Positions 15,991 to 24,938 of a DNA stretch of 44,400 nucleotides are shown in pieces. Location: contig CAYMPQ010000004.1 in NCBI GenBank assembly GCA_964392345.1, positions 1 to 44,400 of the forward strand. The letters run 5' to 3'. The notes beneath the pieces are model-generated. The model was not told where the DNA came from. It ran no database searches and was given only the letters and a program-made list of their open reading frames with translations. Numbering within the stretch: the first letter of the stretch is position 1; every line of letters starts with the position of its first letter. Made by a program: the position numbers and the translations under genes. This DNA is from JAUVXY01 sp964392345. Its GTDB lineage: Bacteria; Actinomycetota; Humimicrobiia; Humimicrobiales; Humimicrobiaceae.

Positions 15991-17749
15991 TCCCCAAAAT
16001 TATAGTGATATCAACATTGTCAGCATTATCCTGTGAACTCTTTATGACGCCAGCACCAAGAAATTCCTGTATTTGCCGGGCCAGCTCTTCCACTCCCTCT
16101 CTGGAAGTAAAGTAAATTATTTCAGTCTGCGTATAACCCCAATTATCAGCATCTTTGGTTTCCGCTACTTCTAAAACTTTCTCCTGCGCATTAAAGTGTT
16201 CACCAATTAGTCCAGCAACAGTTGCGGCGAGTTTGCTTGTCCCCTCTCCATTTAATACATTTATTTTTATCGTTTCATCCGGTACCTCAGATTCTTCACC
16301 CTCCATGAGTTCGTAGTTATAATCGCGGCCCAACACAATTATAATGTCTGACTCTGCTTCAACTCCTTCCCTTACAGATATATCTCCAACTTTTAGCACA
16401 TTCTTTATGTTCTCTGCTGCGGCCATCACATATGCTTCACCTGAATTAACTATAATTTCTGTAGTATTATAATTAAAATTATCTGCGTTTCCTGTTTTGA
16501 CAATACTGTATTTATCTTTGCCATCCTCATATTTTAAATTCATTAAAATTTCAGAAACACTGTTAGCAAGACCGGGTGTCCCGGCACCATTTAGTACAAC
16601 TAAACTGACAGTCTCACCGGTAACGGTTTCCTTTTCTTCTACTGTTTCTTCCTGTGCGAATATTTCAGAAACACGCGATATATCGGGAACATAGAATATG
16701 CTTCCTTCCAGTTCCACAGATGTAACGTCCAAAGCAAAAGACTTACTCTTTTCCGCTTCTATCTCAGAAAAGGTTGCTATTGATTTATATAATTCTTCAT
16801 CGCTCAGGTCGGTGTCAATATAATTTTTAACTAAAGCTAAATTAGATGATAAATCTTTCTCATTTTCTCCAGCAATTTCTTTTATTATGGAGTTAATAAT
16901 TAATCTTTGTTTTAAAATATTTTCTATTGGAACATCGCCTCTAATACCACTAAAATACAGGAGGAAATTTACAGCTGTTTTTCCATTGATTAAATTTACT
17001 CCCTGTTTTAGCTCTTCCTCTGAATTATCACTCCCTTTTATGACAACAGGCTCATCAAGTTTAATTTCTATCCCATCTAATTTATTTACGACAGTATAGA
17101 CATCAATAAGCATATGGTGGTCTGCTCCCATGCCTAATCCATTCTCTAAAGTCAGGCGCATCAGGTCCATTCCTCCATATTTTACGGACTGGTCCACACT
17201 TTCCAGCCCGAACCCTGGAATTTCCATTAAAGTCTTCGTCGGTATGTGCAAAGAAATTAACTCTTTTCTGCTGCTATTATAATTTGTAAATAAAATAGAA
17301 TTTATTTCCGGCTCCAGTAAATTTTCCCTCGCACCTGCAATCACGATATTTACATCATACTCCAGCTGAAGCAGCTGTGGTATGGTAATGCTTTCCTCTT
17401 CAGATATTTCACCTCTTGAAAAATATTTATTTTTTATAAACCTATACCCAAACACAATCCCTACCGCTACCAGTGTCAATATAGCCATTATCAAAATGGT
17501 AGACAATATCAGTCTTTTCCTTTTGCGGCGCTCTTTTATTCTTTTAATACGGTAGCCTTCGCCTGCGTGATCTTCTTTGTCGTAATCCACAAACTCAAAA
17601 TCATCATCTTTGAAAAAATCATCTCCAGGATTTTTGTCATCCCTGCCTCTATCATTATAGCTTTCATCCTCATGATAATTTTCTTCTTTTTTATAATCTT
17701 CTTCCTCGTAACCGGAATTGCCATTAAAATTTTTATCTTCTGGTGACAT
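15971..17749 (-). CDS. LytR-CpsA-Psr family protein with two LytR_C domains
   Basis: LCP proteins attach wall polymers from lipid carriers to peptidoglycan. This 592-residue protein has a very acidic cytoplasmic N-terminus (about residues 1-75), a basic stretch, one membrane helix (about 80-104), an LCP-like domain (about 125-340) and two tandem LytR_C domains (about 380-465 and 485-590). The LCP domain is divergent: the conserved R-S-D region before the first core strand reads LLEPEINSILF, and only part of the distal arginine motif (NILKQRLI) remains. Enzyme activity is therefore uncertain. The start is placed at ATG 17749 because GGAGGT lies 7 nt upstream; a GTG 15 nt earlier would place that SD inside the gene. 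It begins 1 nt after yqeK ends. Confidence 0.85.
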   Translation of the reverse strand: MSPEDKNFNGNSGYEEEDYKKEENYHEDESYNDRGRDDKNPGDDFFKDDDFEFVDYDKEDHAGEGYRIKRIKERRKRKRLILSTILIMAILTLVAVGIVFGYRFIKNKYFSRGEISEEESITIPQLLQLEYDVNIVIAGARENLLEPEINSILFTNYNSSRKELISLHIPTKTLMEIPGFGLESVDQSVKYGGMDLMRLTLENGLGMGADHHMLIDVYTVVNKLDGIEIKLDEPVVIKGSDNSEEELKQGVNLINGKTAVNFLLYFSGIRGDVPIENILKQRLIINSIIKEIAGENEKDLSSNLALVKNYIDTDLSDEELYKSIATFSEIEAEKSKSFALDVTSVELEGSIFYVPDISRVSEIFAQEETVEEKETVTGETVSLVVLNGAGTPGLANSVSEILMNLKYEDGKDKYSIVKTGNADNFNYNTTEIIVNSGEAYVMAAAENIKNVLKVGDISVREGVEAESDIIIVLGRDYNYELMEGEESEVPDETIKINVLNGEGTSKLAATVAGLIGEHFNAQEKVLEVAETKDADNWGYTQTEIIYFTSREGVEELARQIQEFLGAGVIKSSQDNADNVDITIILGSDYTKK

Positions 17750-17750
17750 A

Positions 17751-18413
17751 TTACTTACCTCCACATATACTATTCCAAATTTTACTTGTATCAGGATGCA
17801 GTAGTTTATTTCTTTTTATGACATAAATTATAGTACTTCTATAAATCTCAAGTAAACATAAATTAATATTATCAATGGATAAATTTCTAAAATTATCTAC
17901 GCCATCATACCTTCTGCCCTCTTCCACCTTGTCAGATATAAACAATATCTTATCTTCAAGACTCATATCGCAGTACCCAATAGTATGGAATTTAATTGCT
18001 TTCAGTATTTTCTCATCACTGATACCAAAATCTCTTTTAACTAAATAATCACCTATAAAACCATGGATTAGAGATGGGCAGCTCAGTTCAAACTTACTTA
18101 TATTTAATTTATTTTTTTTTGCTGTTTCAAACAGTTCCCTGCAGTCATATATTTTACCATAATCATGAAGCATACATGAAACACATAACCGATAATATAT
18201 TTCTCTTCTGCTGTCTTCTGTGTGCTTATCCTTTAGCTCATCGCGTTTAGTTTTTGGTTTAAAATGCAGATTAGCAAGTTTTTGAGCATATTTTAAGGTT
18301 CCCATGCTGTGAGAGTATAAATTAAGAGGCATAACAGATTTAATTTTTTCTACTAATTTTTTTAGATTTTCTTTTTGCTTTTCACTTAAAATAAGCTTAT
18401 CCATATAGCCCAT
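17751..18413 (-). CDS. yqeK: YqeK-type HD-domain hydrolase (Ap4A hydrolase family)
   Basis: YqeK enzymes symmetrically hydrolyse diadenosine tetraphosphate, an alarmone, and are normally encoded next to nadD. The 220-residue protein shows the HD metal ligands: LYSHSMGT (His near 34), MLHDYGK (HD near 83-84), SLIHGFIG, KFHTIGY and ISDKVEEGRRYDGV near the C-terminus. A 20-residue charged insert follows the first helix pair. It overlaps the end of nadD by 17 nt and is followed after 1 nt by the LCP gene, so the genes are tightly coupled. Confidence 0.92.
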   Translation of the reverse strand: MGYMDKLILSEKQKENLKKLVEKIKSVMPLNLYSHSMGTLKYAQKLANLHFKPKTKRDELKDKHTEDSRREIYYRLCVSCMLHDYGKIYDCRELFETAKKNKLNISKFELSCPSLIHGFIGDYLVKRDFGISDEKILKAIKFHTIGYCDMSLEDKILFISDKVEEGRRYDGVDNFRNLSIDNINLCLLEIYRSTIIYVIKRNKLLHPDTSKIWNSICGGK

Positions 18414-19098
18414 GCTTTAATATATAGCTGCGCACCCCTCCAGGAAGGAGGTAGTTTATCGGTCTATTATCTTTAACTCTGCCTCGTATATCTGTAGAGG
18501 AAATGGCAAGCGCTGGAACTTCCATCACAAATATTTTTTCTCCCTTATTATTTTTTGAATTAAACAGCTTTTTTTCTAAATCTTTTATTCGGGATAAATT
18601 ATAGCCGGGTCTTGTAGCTGCGATAAATTTACAGAGAGAAACTATTTCCTCAGTATTTTTCCAGGTAAGTATTTCAAGTATTGCATCCGCCCCTGTTATA
18701 AAATAAAGAGTTACATCGGTACCATATATCCTCCTTAGTTCTCTTACGGTATCTATAGTGTAAGACTTGCCTTTTCTATCCGTCTCTATCCTTGATACCA
18801 AAAAATTTTTATTTGGAGCGGTGGCTATAACTGTCATTAAATATCTATCTTCAGAACTTGCAATGTCTTTGTCTACCTTGTGAGGTGGATCTCCTGTTGG
18901 TATAAAAATAACTTTATCTAAATTAAATTGTCCCAATGCTTCCTGCGCTGTTACAAGATGCCCGAAGTGAATAGGATTGAAGGTTCCTCCCATAATCCCA
19001 ATCCTTTGTATGGGCCTCCTGCTTTTTTTTATGTCTTTTTCTATATCTGTTTTGTAATCCTTGTCGTTCAACTTTCTTTCTTCTTTACTTTTATACAT
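18397..19098 (-). CDS. nadD: Nicotinate-nucleotide adenylyltransferase
   Basis: NadD makes nicotinic acid adenine dinucleotide from NaMN and ATP in NAD synthesis. The nucleotidyltransferase signature GIMGGTFNPIHFGHL is complete (about residues 33-47), followed by FIPTGDPPHK, the ISSTDIRGRVK box (the family SxTxxR) and YLLPGGVRSYILKHGLY. The protein is 233 residues, with about 30 extra charged N-terminal residues before the core. An internal start is possible but has no better SD. It follows proA after a 60-nt gap. Confidence 0.97.
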   Translation of the reverse strand: MYKSKEERKLNDKDYKTDIEKDIKKSRRPIQRIGIMGGTFNPIHFGHLVTAQEALGQFNLDKVIFIPTGDPPHKVDKDIASSEDRYLMTVIATAPNKNFLVSRIETDRKGKSYTIDTVRELRRIYGTDVTLYFITGADAILEILTWKNTEEIVSLCKFIAATRPGYNLSRIKDLEKKLFNSKNNKGEKIFVMEVPALAISSTDIRGRVKDNRPINYLLPGGVRSYILKHGLYG

Positions 19099-19158
19099 TT
19101 ATTTTCTTATATGCACTTTGCCCTGCACCAGAATCTTAATTGTTTACATATTACTATT

Positions 19159-20415
19159 TTACTGCCTGATTTGACCATCTCCAAACACTATAAATTTATT
19201 TGTAGTAAGCTCTTTTAGCCCCATTGGCCCGCGCCAATGAAGTTTTTGAGTACTTATGCCTATCTCTGCACCCATTCCAAATTCTCCTCCATCCGTAAAT
19301 CTTGTAGAAGCATTTACATACACAGTCGCTGAATCAACAGTTCTTGTAAAGGTAACCGAATTTTTATAGCTTGATGTAATTATTGCATCAGAGTGATGCG
19401 AGCCATATTTATTTATATGAGCTATTGCTTCTTCCATGTCTTCTGTAACCTTAACAGCCATCTTCATATCCAAATACTCTTCATACCAATCTTCTTCTGT
19501 TGCAATCTTAATGGAAGGAAATATATTTTTGGCATTTTTGCATCCCTTTAAAATCACACCCCTGCATTGCAGCTCGCTCAGTACAGCAGGAAGCACTTCA
19601 TCTGCTGCGTCTCTGTGAATAATTAATTTTTCAGCAGCGTTGCACACGCTTGGCCTCTGGGTTTTTGCATTTACTACTATGTCTATAATTTTGCTCCTGT
19701 CTATGCCATCTAAAAATTTGTCTACATATATGTGGCAGTTTCCTATGCCAGTCTCAATTACCGGAACTCTTGAATTTTTAACCACACTGCTTATCAGGCT
19801 CCTGCCGCCCCTTGGTATGAGAACATCCACATACTCCCTGAGCTGCATCAATTTTACTGCATGTTCTTTATCAACAGTGGGAATAATCTGGATTATATCT
19901 TCAGGAAAATTATTTTCAGCTAAAGCCTGCCTCATTATTTCTACTAATTTTTTATTGGTTGAAAGCGCATGTGAACTTCCCCTCAGGATTACACAATTTC
20001 CAGATTTCAAACATAAAACTGAAGCATCTACTGTAACATTGGGCCTTGCTTCATATATTATGCCTATAACCCCAAGCGGAACCCTAATATTGCTAAGCAT
20101 TAACCCATTTGGAAGATTGTATCCAAAAATTACCTCGCCTACCGGGTCAGTAAAATCAATCACGGTATTTATGCTTTCAGCAATTTTTTTTATTCTATCC
20201 CCGTCAAGCCTTAACCTGTCCAGTAAACTTTCCGATATCCCTTCTTTTTTTGATTTTTCAATATCTTTTTTGTTTTCTTTTATAATATCATCTGAATTTG
20301 AAATTAGATTTTTTGAGATATCTTTAAGAATTTTATTTTTAGCAACAGTTCCTGCCTTTGAAATAATAGAGGCAGAATTTTTGGCTTTCTTTGCTATGTT
20401 TACAATTATATCCAT
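19159..20415 (-). CDS. proA: Glutamate-5-semialdehyde dehydrogenase (gamma-glutamyl phosphate reductase)
   Basis: ProA reduces gamma-glutamyl phosphate with NADPH in the second step of proline synthesis. The product is 418 residues, the normal length. Visible family features include IYEARPNVTVDASVLCLKSG, the catalytic-cysteine region QRPSVCNAAEKL (Cys near residue 257) and ASTRFTDGGEFGMGAEIGIS. The reading frame extends upstream to 20487, but ATG 20415 has GGAGG four bases before it and matches the family N-terminus (MDIIVNIAKKAK), so that start is preferred. It lies 52 nt after proB, with which it works. Confidence 0.97.
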   Translation of the reverse strand: MDIIVNIAKKAKNSASIISKAGTVAKNKILKDISKNLISNSDDIIKENKKDIEKSKKEGISESLLDRLRLDGDRIKKIAESINTVIDFTDPVGEVIFGYNLPNGLMLSNIRVPLGVIGIIYEARPNVTVDASVLCLKSGNCVILRGSSHALSTNKKLVEIMRQALAENNFPEDIIQIIPTVDKEHAVKLMQLREYVDVLIPRGGRSLISSVVKNSRVPVIETGIGNCHIYVDKFLDGIDRSKIIDIVVNAKTQRPSVCNAAEKLIIHRDAADEVLPAVLSELQCRGVILKGCKNAKNIFPSIKIATEEDWYEEYLDMKMAVKVTEDMEEAIAHINKYGSHHSDAIITSSYKNSVTFTRTVDSATVYVNASTRFTDGGEFGMGAEIGISTQKLHWRGPMGLKELTTNKFIVFGDGQIRQ

Positions 20416-20467
20416 AAGTCCTCCAGTAACATTTATAGCCATTATAACATAAAAGGGCGTTTTAGAT

Positions 20468-21604
20468 TTAGCCGTCAAAAACAACAAGATTGTCCCTGTG
20501 AATTATTTCACAGCACATCGAAGAGCCCATTTCTTCTAAAATTTGCTTTTTATTTTTTCCCTTAACTTTATTTATGTCTTCGCTGGAAAAACTGCTGATT
20601 CCCTTGGCAATCAGCTTGCTGTCCAGTGAATATACTTTCAGAGTGTCTCCCCTGCTGAACCTTCCGTTTACTTCTATTACCCCCACAGGAAGGATGCTTC
20701 TTCCTTTGTTTACTATTGCGTCTTCTGCGCCTCTGTCAATGACAATACTTCCTTTAGTCAGTATCCCAAAAGCTATCCACTTCTTTACACCCCTGACTTT
20801 TTTTGAAGTTTGCGGAACAAAGAAAGTTCCAATATCCTCTCCACTAATTATTTTTCTTAGTACATCAGGTTCCCTGCTGTTTGCAATCACCATCCCTATG
20901 CCCGAAAAAGCACAAACCTTCGCAGCTTTCATTTTTGTTGCCATTCCGCCAGAACCATAAGCAGAACCTATTCCTCCGGCTAATTTTTCTATATCTTCGT
21001 TTATGCTGTCAACCTGGGATATTAAATTAGCATTGCTGTTAGCTCTTGGATCACGATCATACATACCGTCTATATCTGACAAAATTATCAGAATATCAGC
21101 TTCTGTTAAACTGGAAACCACTCCAGCAAGCCTGTCGTTGTCTCCAAATTTTATTTCATCTGTAGCCACGCTGTCATTTTCATTTATAACAGGAATTATT
21201 TTTAATTTGATTAAATTTTCTATAGTATTTTTAATGTTTAGATACTGCTTTCTCCTTGTAGTATCTTCATGAGTAAGAAGTATCTGCCCAATCTTTAATC
21301 CATGCCTTGAGAACAAATTACTGTACGTCTTCATAAGTTCTACCTGTCCAATTGATGCTGCAGCCTGCAAAAGATTTATATCACCGGGCTTATCTAAAAT
21401 ATTCAAGCACCTTAGCCCTGCAGCTATGGCTCCACTTGTAACAATGATAACTTCAATGCCCTTCTCCGTTATTTTGCTTACTTCGCTGGTAAACTTTTCC
21501 ATATTGTCTATATCCAGACCGCCTTTTTGCAGTGCAAGGCTGCTGGACCCAATTTTTACTACTGCCCTTTTTATATTTTTAAGATATTTTTTTCTATTTC
21601 CCAT
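20468..21604 (-). CDS. proB: Glutamate 5-kinase with PUA domain
   Basis: ProB phosphorylates glutamate, the committed and usually feedback-inhibited step of proline synthesis. The amino-acid kinase domain starts RAVVKIGSSSLA and includes VTSGAIAAGL, INENDSVATDEIKFGDND and GIGSAYGSGGMATKMKAAK. A C-terminal PUA domain (about residues 275-365) is present, as in most bacterial forms. The frame is open to a TTG at 21625 inside obgE, but ATG 21604, four bases after the obgE stop, is the likelier start and gives 378 residues. No strong SD is seen, so coupling to obgE is likely. Confidence 0.96.
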   Translation of the reverse strand: MGNRKKYLKNIKRAVVKIGSSSLALQKGGLDIDNMEKFTSEVSKITEKGIEVIIVTSGAIAAGLRCLNILDKPGDINLLQAAASIGQVELMKTYSNLFSRHGLKIGQILLTHEDTTRRKQYLNIKNTIENLIKLKIIPVINENDSVATDEIKFGDNDRLAGVVSSLTEADILIILSDIDGMYDRDPRANSNANLISQVDSINEDIEKLAGGIGSAYGSGGMATKMKAAKVCAFSGIGMVIANSREPDVLRKIISGEDIGTFFVPQTSKKVRGVKKWIAFGILTKGSIVIDRGAEDAIVNKGRSILPVGVIEVNGRFSRGDTLKVYSLDSKLIAKGISSFSSEDINKVKGKNKKQILEEMGSSMCCEIIHRDNLVVFDG

Positions 21605-21608
21605 AAAA

Positions 21609-22916
21609 CTATTCTTTAAGCTCAAAAACTAAGTTTCCAATTATTACAGTGCTGCCTTCCTCCACACCCATTTTTTTCAGTTTATCACCAATTCCCATTT
21701 TTTTTAATCGGCATTTCAAATACTCTAATGCTTCCTCATTTTCAAAATCAGTCATAGACACGATTCTTTCTAACTTTTTGCTTTCTACAACATATTCATT
21801 ATCCTGTCGGCGAACCTTCATTTTTTCGTCATCCAGCTTGTGGGCATCAATTGTATAAATTTTAGCCGCACCACGGCTTTTTAGCTCTTTTTCTTTTTCT
21901 TCCTTCAACTTTTCCCTGCACTCTTTTATCTTTTTATACAAAGCCCAGGTTAAATCCTGCATTCCAGTACCAACAAATGCAGATATTAAAAAAACTTCCC
22001 TGCCGCTTTTTTCCTCTAACTTTTCTTTAATATCTTCTGCTATGCTTTTGTCTGAAATTAAATCTATTTTGTTTACTGCTACGATATAATCCCTCTCATA
22101 CAGACCACTGTCATACAATCTTATTTCTTCCCTTAACACATCGAAAGTTTTAATGATTTCATTACCATCCTCAAGGATTTTTTGGCCGTCAAGTACCATT
22201 ACCAGAACCAGGGACCTCATTATATGCCTTAAAAACTTATCCCCAAGTCCGACACCGCTATGCGCACCTTCTATAAGCCCGGGGACATCTGCAACTACAA
22301 AGCTTTCATCATCTACAGATACAACCCCTAAGTTAGGAACGGTAGTGGTAAAAGGATAATCTGCAATCTTGGGCTTAGCTGCTGATATCCTGCTTATTAT
22401 TGTAGATTTCCCCGCATTGGGAAACCCAACCAGCGCAGCATCCGCTATGAGGCGAAGCTCTAAATTAATCCAGGCTTCCTCTACTTTTTCTCCCTTCTCT
22501 GCAAAGGATGGAAATCTTCTCCCCTGGGAAATAAGGCTTGCGTTTCCTTTCCCCCCAATTCCCCCATAAGCAATAACTGCACTGCTTCCTTCTTCACTTA
22601 AGTCAGACAGCACCTCCCCTTTTTCACTTTTGACTATAGTTCCAACAGGTACATTTATTATTAAGTCATCTCCATTTTTTCCGCTCCTGTTATTTGACAT
22701 TCCACTTTTTCCATTTTGAGCTTTAAAATGTATCTTTTTTTTAAAATTATATAAACTGCTCACACTACTGCTGGCTTTAATAATCACATTTCCGCCTCTT
22801 CCGCCACTACCGCCGCAGGCAATCTTTTTCCCCCTGGCCTTGGTATAAAAAAAGCTGACAATTCCGCTGCCGCCGTCTCCAGCTTTGATATTTATTTTTG
22901 CTTCATCTAAGAACAT
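21609..22916 (-). CDS. obgE: Obg-family ribosome-associated GTPase
   Basis: Obg is an essential GTPase in 50S subunit assembly and stress signalling. The 435-residue protein has the glycine-rich N-terminal Obg fold (about residues 1-157), the GTPase domain and a C-terminal OCT domain (about 350-430). Motifs are G1 GFPNAGKST near 166, the switch region DYPFTTTVPNLG, G3 DVPGLIEGAHSGVGLG and G4 NKID. The first Obg-fold segment, usually FRREKYVPxGGPDGG, reads SFFYTKARGKKIACGGSGG, so it is a diverged but complete version. It starts 32 nt after vapC with no obvious promoter in the gap. Confidence 0.97.
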   Translation of the reverse strand: MFLDEAKINIKAGDGGSGIVSFFYTKARGKKIACGGSGGRGGNVIIKASSSVSSLYNFKKKIHFKAQNGKSGMSNNRSGKNGDDLIINVPVGTIVKSEKGEVLSDLSEEGSSAVIAYGGIGGKGNASLISQGRRFPSFAEKGEKVEEAWINLELRLIADAALVGFPNAGKSTIISRISAAKPKIADYPFTTTVPNLGVVSVDDESFVVADVPGLIEGAHSGVGLGDKFLRHIMRSLVLVMVLDGQKILEDGNEIIKTFDVLREEIRLYDSGLYERDYIVAVNKIDLISDKSIAEDIKEKLEEKSGREVFLISAFVGTGMQDLTWALYKKIKECREKLKEEKEKELKSRGAAKIYTIDAHKLDDEKMKVRRQDNEYVVESKKLERIVSMTDFENEEALEYLKCRLKKMGIGDKLKKMGVEEGSTVIIGNLVFELKE

Positions 22917-22948
22917 GTATTTTTATCTTTTCTTTTACTATTTGCCAC

Positions 22949-23380
22949 TCAAAAATTGAATTTGCCAGGACTCTTAATAAAACTAAAGCTATCGTTATTC
23001 TGAAGCATTTCCTGATCTTCTGTAATAAGAAGAGCCTGCCTGCTCATGGCTACTGCTATGTAAAGAGAATCATAAAATGTCAGTTTAGATTTCCTGGCAA
23101 TATCTATTGTGTTGCCAATAATTTCTTTATCAGGATATATTATGTTTAAATTCATGCGGTACAGGGTTTCTAAGGAAAAATGTATGATTTCATTAGTAAA
23201 GCCCTCCTTCTTAAGCAATGCATTCATAGTTTCAAAGAAAAATAAATCAGGTACGGTAATCTCTATTCCATTTTTTAGTTTTAGGTCCCGAATTTGTAAT
23301 GCCAAATCTACATTATCCTCATCTTTGCAGCTAAACCACTTTACGCCTATGGAGGCATCTATAACAATTTTCATTTGCAT
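22949..23380 (-). CDS. vapC: VapC-type PIN-domain toxin
   Basis: The 143-residue PIN-domain endoribonuclease shows the four acidic positions expected for Mg binding: Asp in IVIDASIGVKWF (about residue 8), Glu in FFFETMNALL (about 51), Asp in TFYDSLYIA (about 100) and TEDQEML (about 117-118). VapC toxins cleave tRNA or rRNA when freed from VapB. The start, at ATG 23380 or the ATG two codons later, is 9 nt after the antitoxin stop. It is unrelated in detail to the PIN toxin at 11.3 kb: it has a VapC-like N-terminus and a different antitoxin. Confidence 0.92.
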   Translation of the reverse strand: MQMKIVIDASIGVKWFSCKDEDNVDLALQIRDLKLKNGIEITVPDLFFFETMNALLKKEGFTNEIIHFSLETLYRMNLNIIYPDKEIIGNTIDIARKSKLTFYDSLYIAVAMSRQALLITEDQEMLQNNDSFSFIKSPGKFNF

Positions 23381-23389
23381 ACAACTCTT

Positions 23390-23665
23390 TTATCTAGAGT
23401 CCCTATACTCTCTTATTATTTCTACAGCACTCTTTCCAGAAGGAAAATATTTACTTTTGGCTCGAATTTTGTCCTGCATCTTTATCGCCCACTCAACATC
23501 CCTTCTCTTTTGTTCTTTTTCCTTCAGTTCCTTTATGCCGGCAATATATTGTGATGCTGCTTCCCTGATTAACTGGCTTTTGCTCATTTTTTCTTCAGAG
23601 CAGAATTTATTTATCTCTTTTAAATTTTCTTCCGGGATAGTTATATTAATTCTTTTTGAACTCAT
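23390..23665 (-). CDS. vapB: Ribbon-helix-helix antitoxin of VapBC pair
   Basis: The 91-residue product starts with a classic ribbon-helix-helix: strand RINITIPEENLKEINKFC, turn, and helix MSKSQLIREAASQYI. Two such chains dimerise to bind the operator. The C-terminal half (about residues 45-91) is highly charged and would wrap the toxin. Its promoter and a palindrome lie directly upstream, as expected for an autoregulated pair, and the predicted leader is only about 13 nt with GGTGAG as SD. Confidence 0.9.
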   Translation of the reverse strand: MSSKRINITIPEENLKEINKFCSEEKMSKSQLIREAASQYIAGIKELKEKEQKRRDVEWAIKMQDKIRAKSKYFPSGKSAVEIIREYRDSR

Positions 23666-23673
23666 TTTACACT

Positions 23674-23712
23674 CACCATTAGTAAGTATAACTGGTGTGT
23701 ATTAATTGTCAA
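23674..23712 (-). promoter_or_regulatory. vapBC promoter with overlapping palindromic operator
   Basis: On the minus strand TTGACA (23712-23707) and TATACT (23690-23685) are 16 nt apart, a near-consensus promoter. An inverted repeat CACCA (23697-23693)/TGGTG (23678-23674) brackets the -10 box, so bound VapB would block polymerase. The -35 box lies just before the MFS stop codon in sequence and overlaps the end of that gene. Confidence 0.65.
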
Positions 23713-24910
23713 TCCTCTTATAATTATTTCTAATGATAGCGGAAACACCGGGAAACTTTTTGCCCACATTTAATATCAGTACAAATATAAAAAAAACAAA
23801 TAATAATAGAATGTCCATATACATAACGCTATTCTTTGAGAAATGTTCGGAGAAATAGCCCCCCAAATATTGAAAAATAATTACACCAAGATTTGCAGAA
23901 GCCATTAAAAAACCCGAGGTGAAATTAGTATATCCAGGATGCAGATCAGTGCTAATAGAGTACGTAATTGTGAAATTGCCGGCTATACCGGCTCCAAACA
24001 AAAAAATTAAAATGTTTTTTAAAATTAAATCACTGCTGAAAAATACTCCTACCAGCGCTGCAAAAGAGATAATAGCACTAAACAGCAGCACTCTTTTTTC
24101 TTTAACATGCTTTACTATTTTATTTTTAATGAACATTCCAGTTACAGCTGCCAGTCCATAAAATGCTAAGAATAAGGAGCTCGTATTTATATCAATATTG
24201 AGATTGGAAAAATATGTGGTAAACCACGAAAAAAAAGTATTCATAATTGCAGCATGTACAAACACTATGATGCAAAATAACAAAAAATATGGGTTGGATG
24301 ATATCTTTTTATTAATACTAAAAAGAGACTTCAGATTTCTTTTAACCTTTATACTCTTTGGTATCTTTAATAAAAGTAACCAGGCTAGAAGAATTATTTG
24401 TGCAACAGAAATATAAATATAAAAAAAACGCCAGCTTGAGTCAGTATATAGCACAGCGCTCACAAGCAGAGGTGCAACAACAATAGACAGCGAATTTCCA
24501 ACTACTACTTTTATTAAACTGCCGGTTTTCCTGCCAGTGTGGTGGTTTCCAACAAGAGAAAAAACACTGAGAACTATTATACCTGCCCCAGCGCTCAGCA
24601 AAAAATATGCTGCCAAAAAAATAATATAACGATAAGAAAAACAAAGCCCCAAACAACCAAAAATATTTAAAAGTGATCCCAAGAGAATTATCCTCTTGTA
24701 GCCAAAGACTTCTATCAGGTTACCGGTAACAAGTGAAGTAATCAATATTCCAAAAACACTTAGCGATAATACGGAGCCCATATAATCCAGGCCAACATTT
24801 AAATCCCTTGAAATTATTGGTATGAGCGGCCCTATTAAAGTGCAGGAAACTCCTGTTATAAATAATCGAAAGAAGGAAAAAACTAAAATTTTATTTTTTT
24901 TTGGTTTCAT
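23702..24910 (-). CDS. Major facilitator superfamily transporter
   Basis: The 402-residue protein has about 12 membrane segments and an MFS motif-A variant, GNLIEVFGYKRIILLG, in the loop after the second helix. The pore-side start FRLFITGVSCTLIGPLIPII resembles drug- or sugar-efflux type MFS carriers. The substrate cannot be told. The ATG at 24910 lacks a good SD. With the VapBC pair it separates rpmA from obgE, which suggests later insertion into a conserved cluster. Base composition is not obviously different from its neighbours. Confidence 0.88.
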   Translation of the reverse strand: MKPKKNKILVFSFFRLFITGVSCTLIGPLIPIISRDLNVGLDYMGSVLSLSVFGILITSLVTGNLIEVFGYKRIILLGSLLNIFGCLGLCFSYRYIIFLAAYFLLSAGAGIIVLSVFSLVGNHHTGRKTGSLIKVVVGNSLSIVVAPLLVSAVLYTDSSWRFFYIYISVAQIILLAWLLLLKIPKSIKVKRNLKSLFSINKKISSNPYFLLFCIIVFVHAAIMNTFFSWFTTYFSNLNIDINTSSLFLAFYGLAAVTGMFIKNKIVKHVKEKRVLLFSAIISFAALVGVFFSSDLILKNILIFLFGAGIAGNFTITYSISTDLHPGYTNFTSGFLMASANLGVIIFQYLGGYFSEHFSKNSVMYMDILLLFVFFIFVLILNVGKKFPGVSAIIRNNYKRIDN

Positions 24911-24938
24911 TAAAATAAGAAAATTTTTTTAATATAAA

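Noticed and set aside
19640..20452. 270-codon plus-strand ORF opposite proA
   Set aside because: It lies wholly antisense to proA, whose protein is clearly conserved. The antisense translation has shadow-like Ser/Leu/Ile composition.
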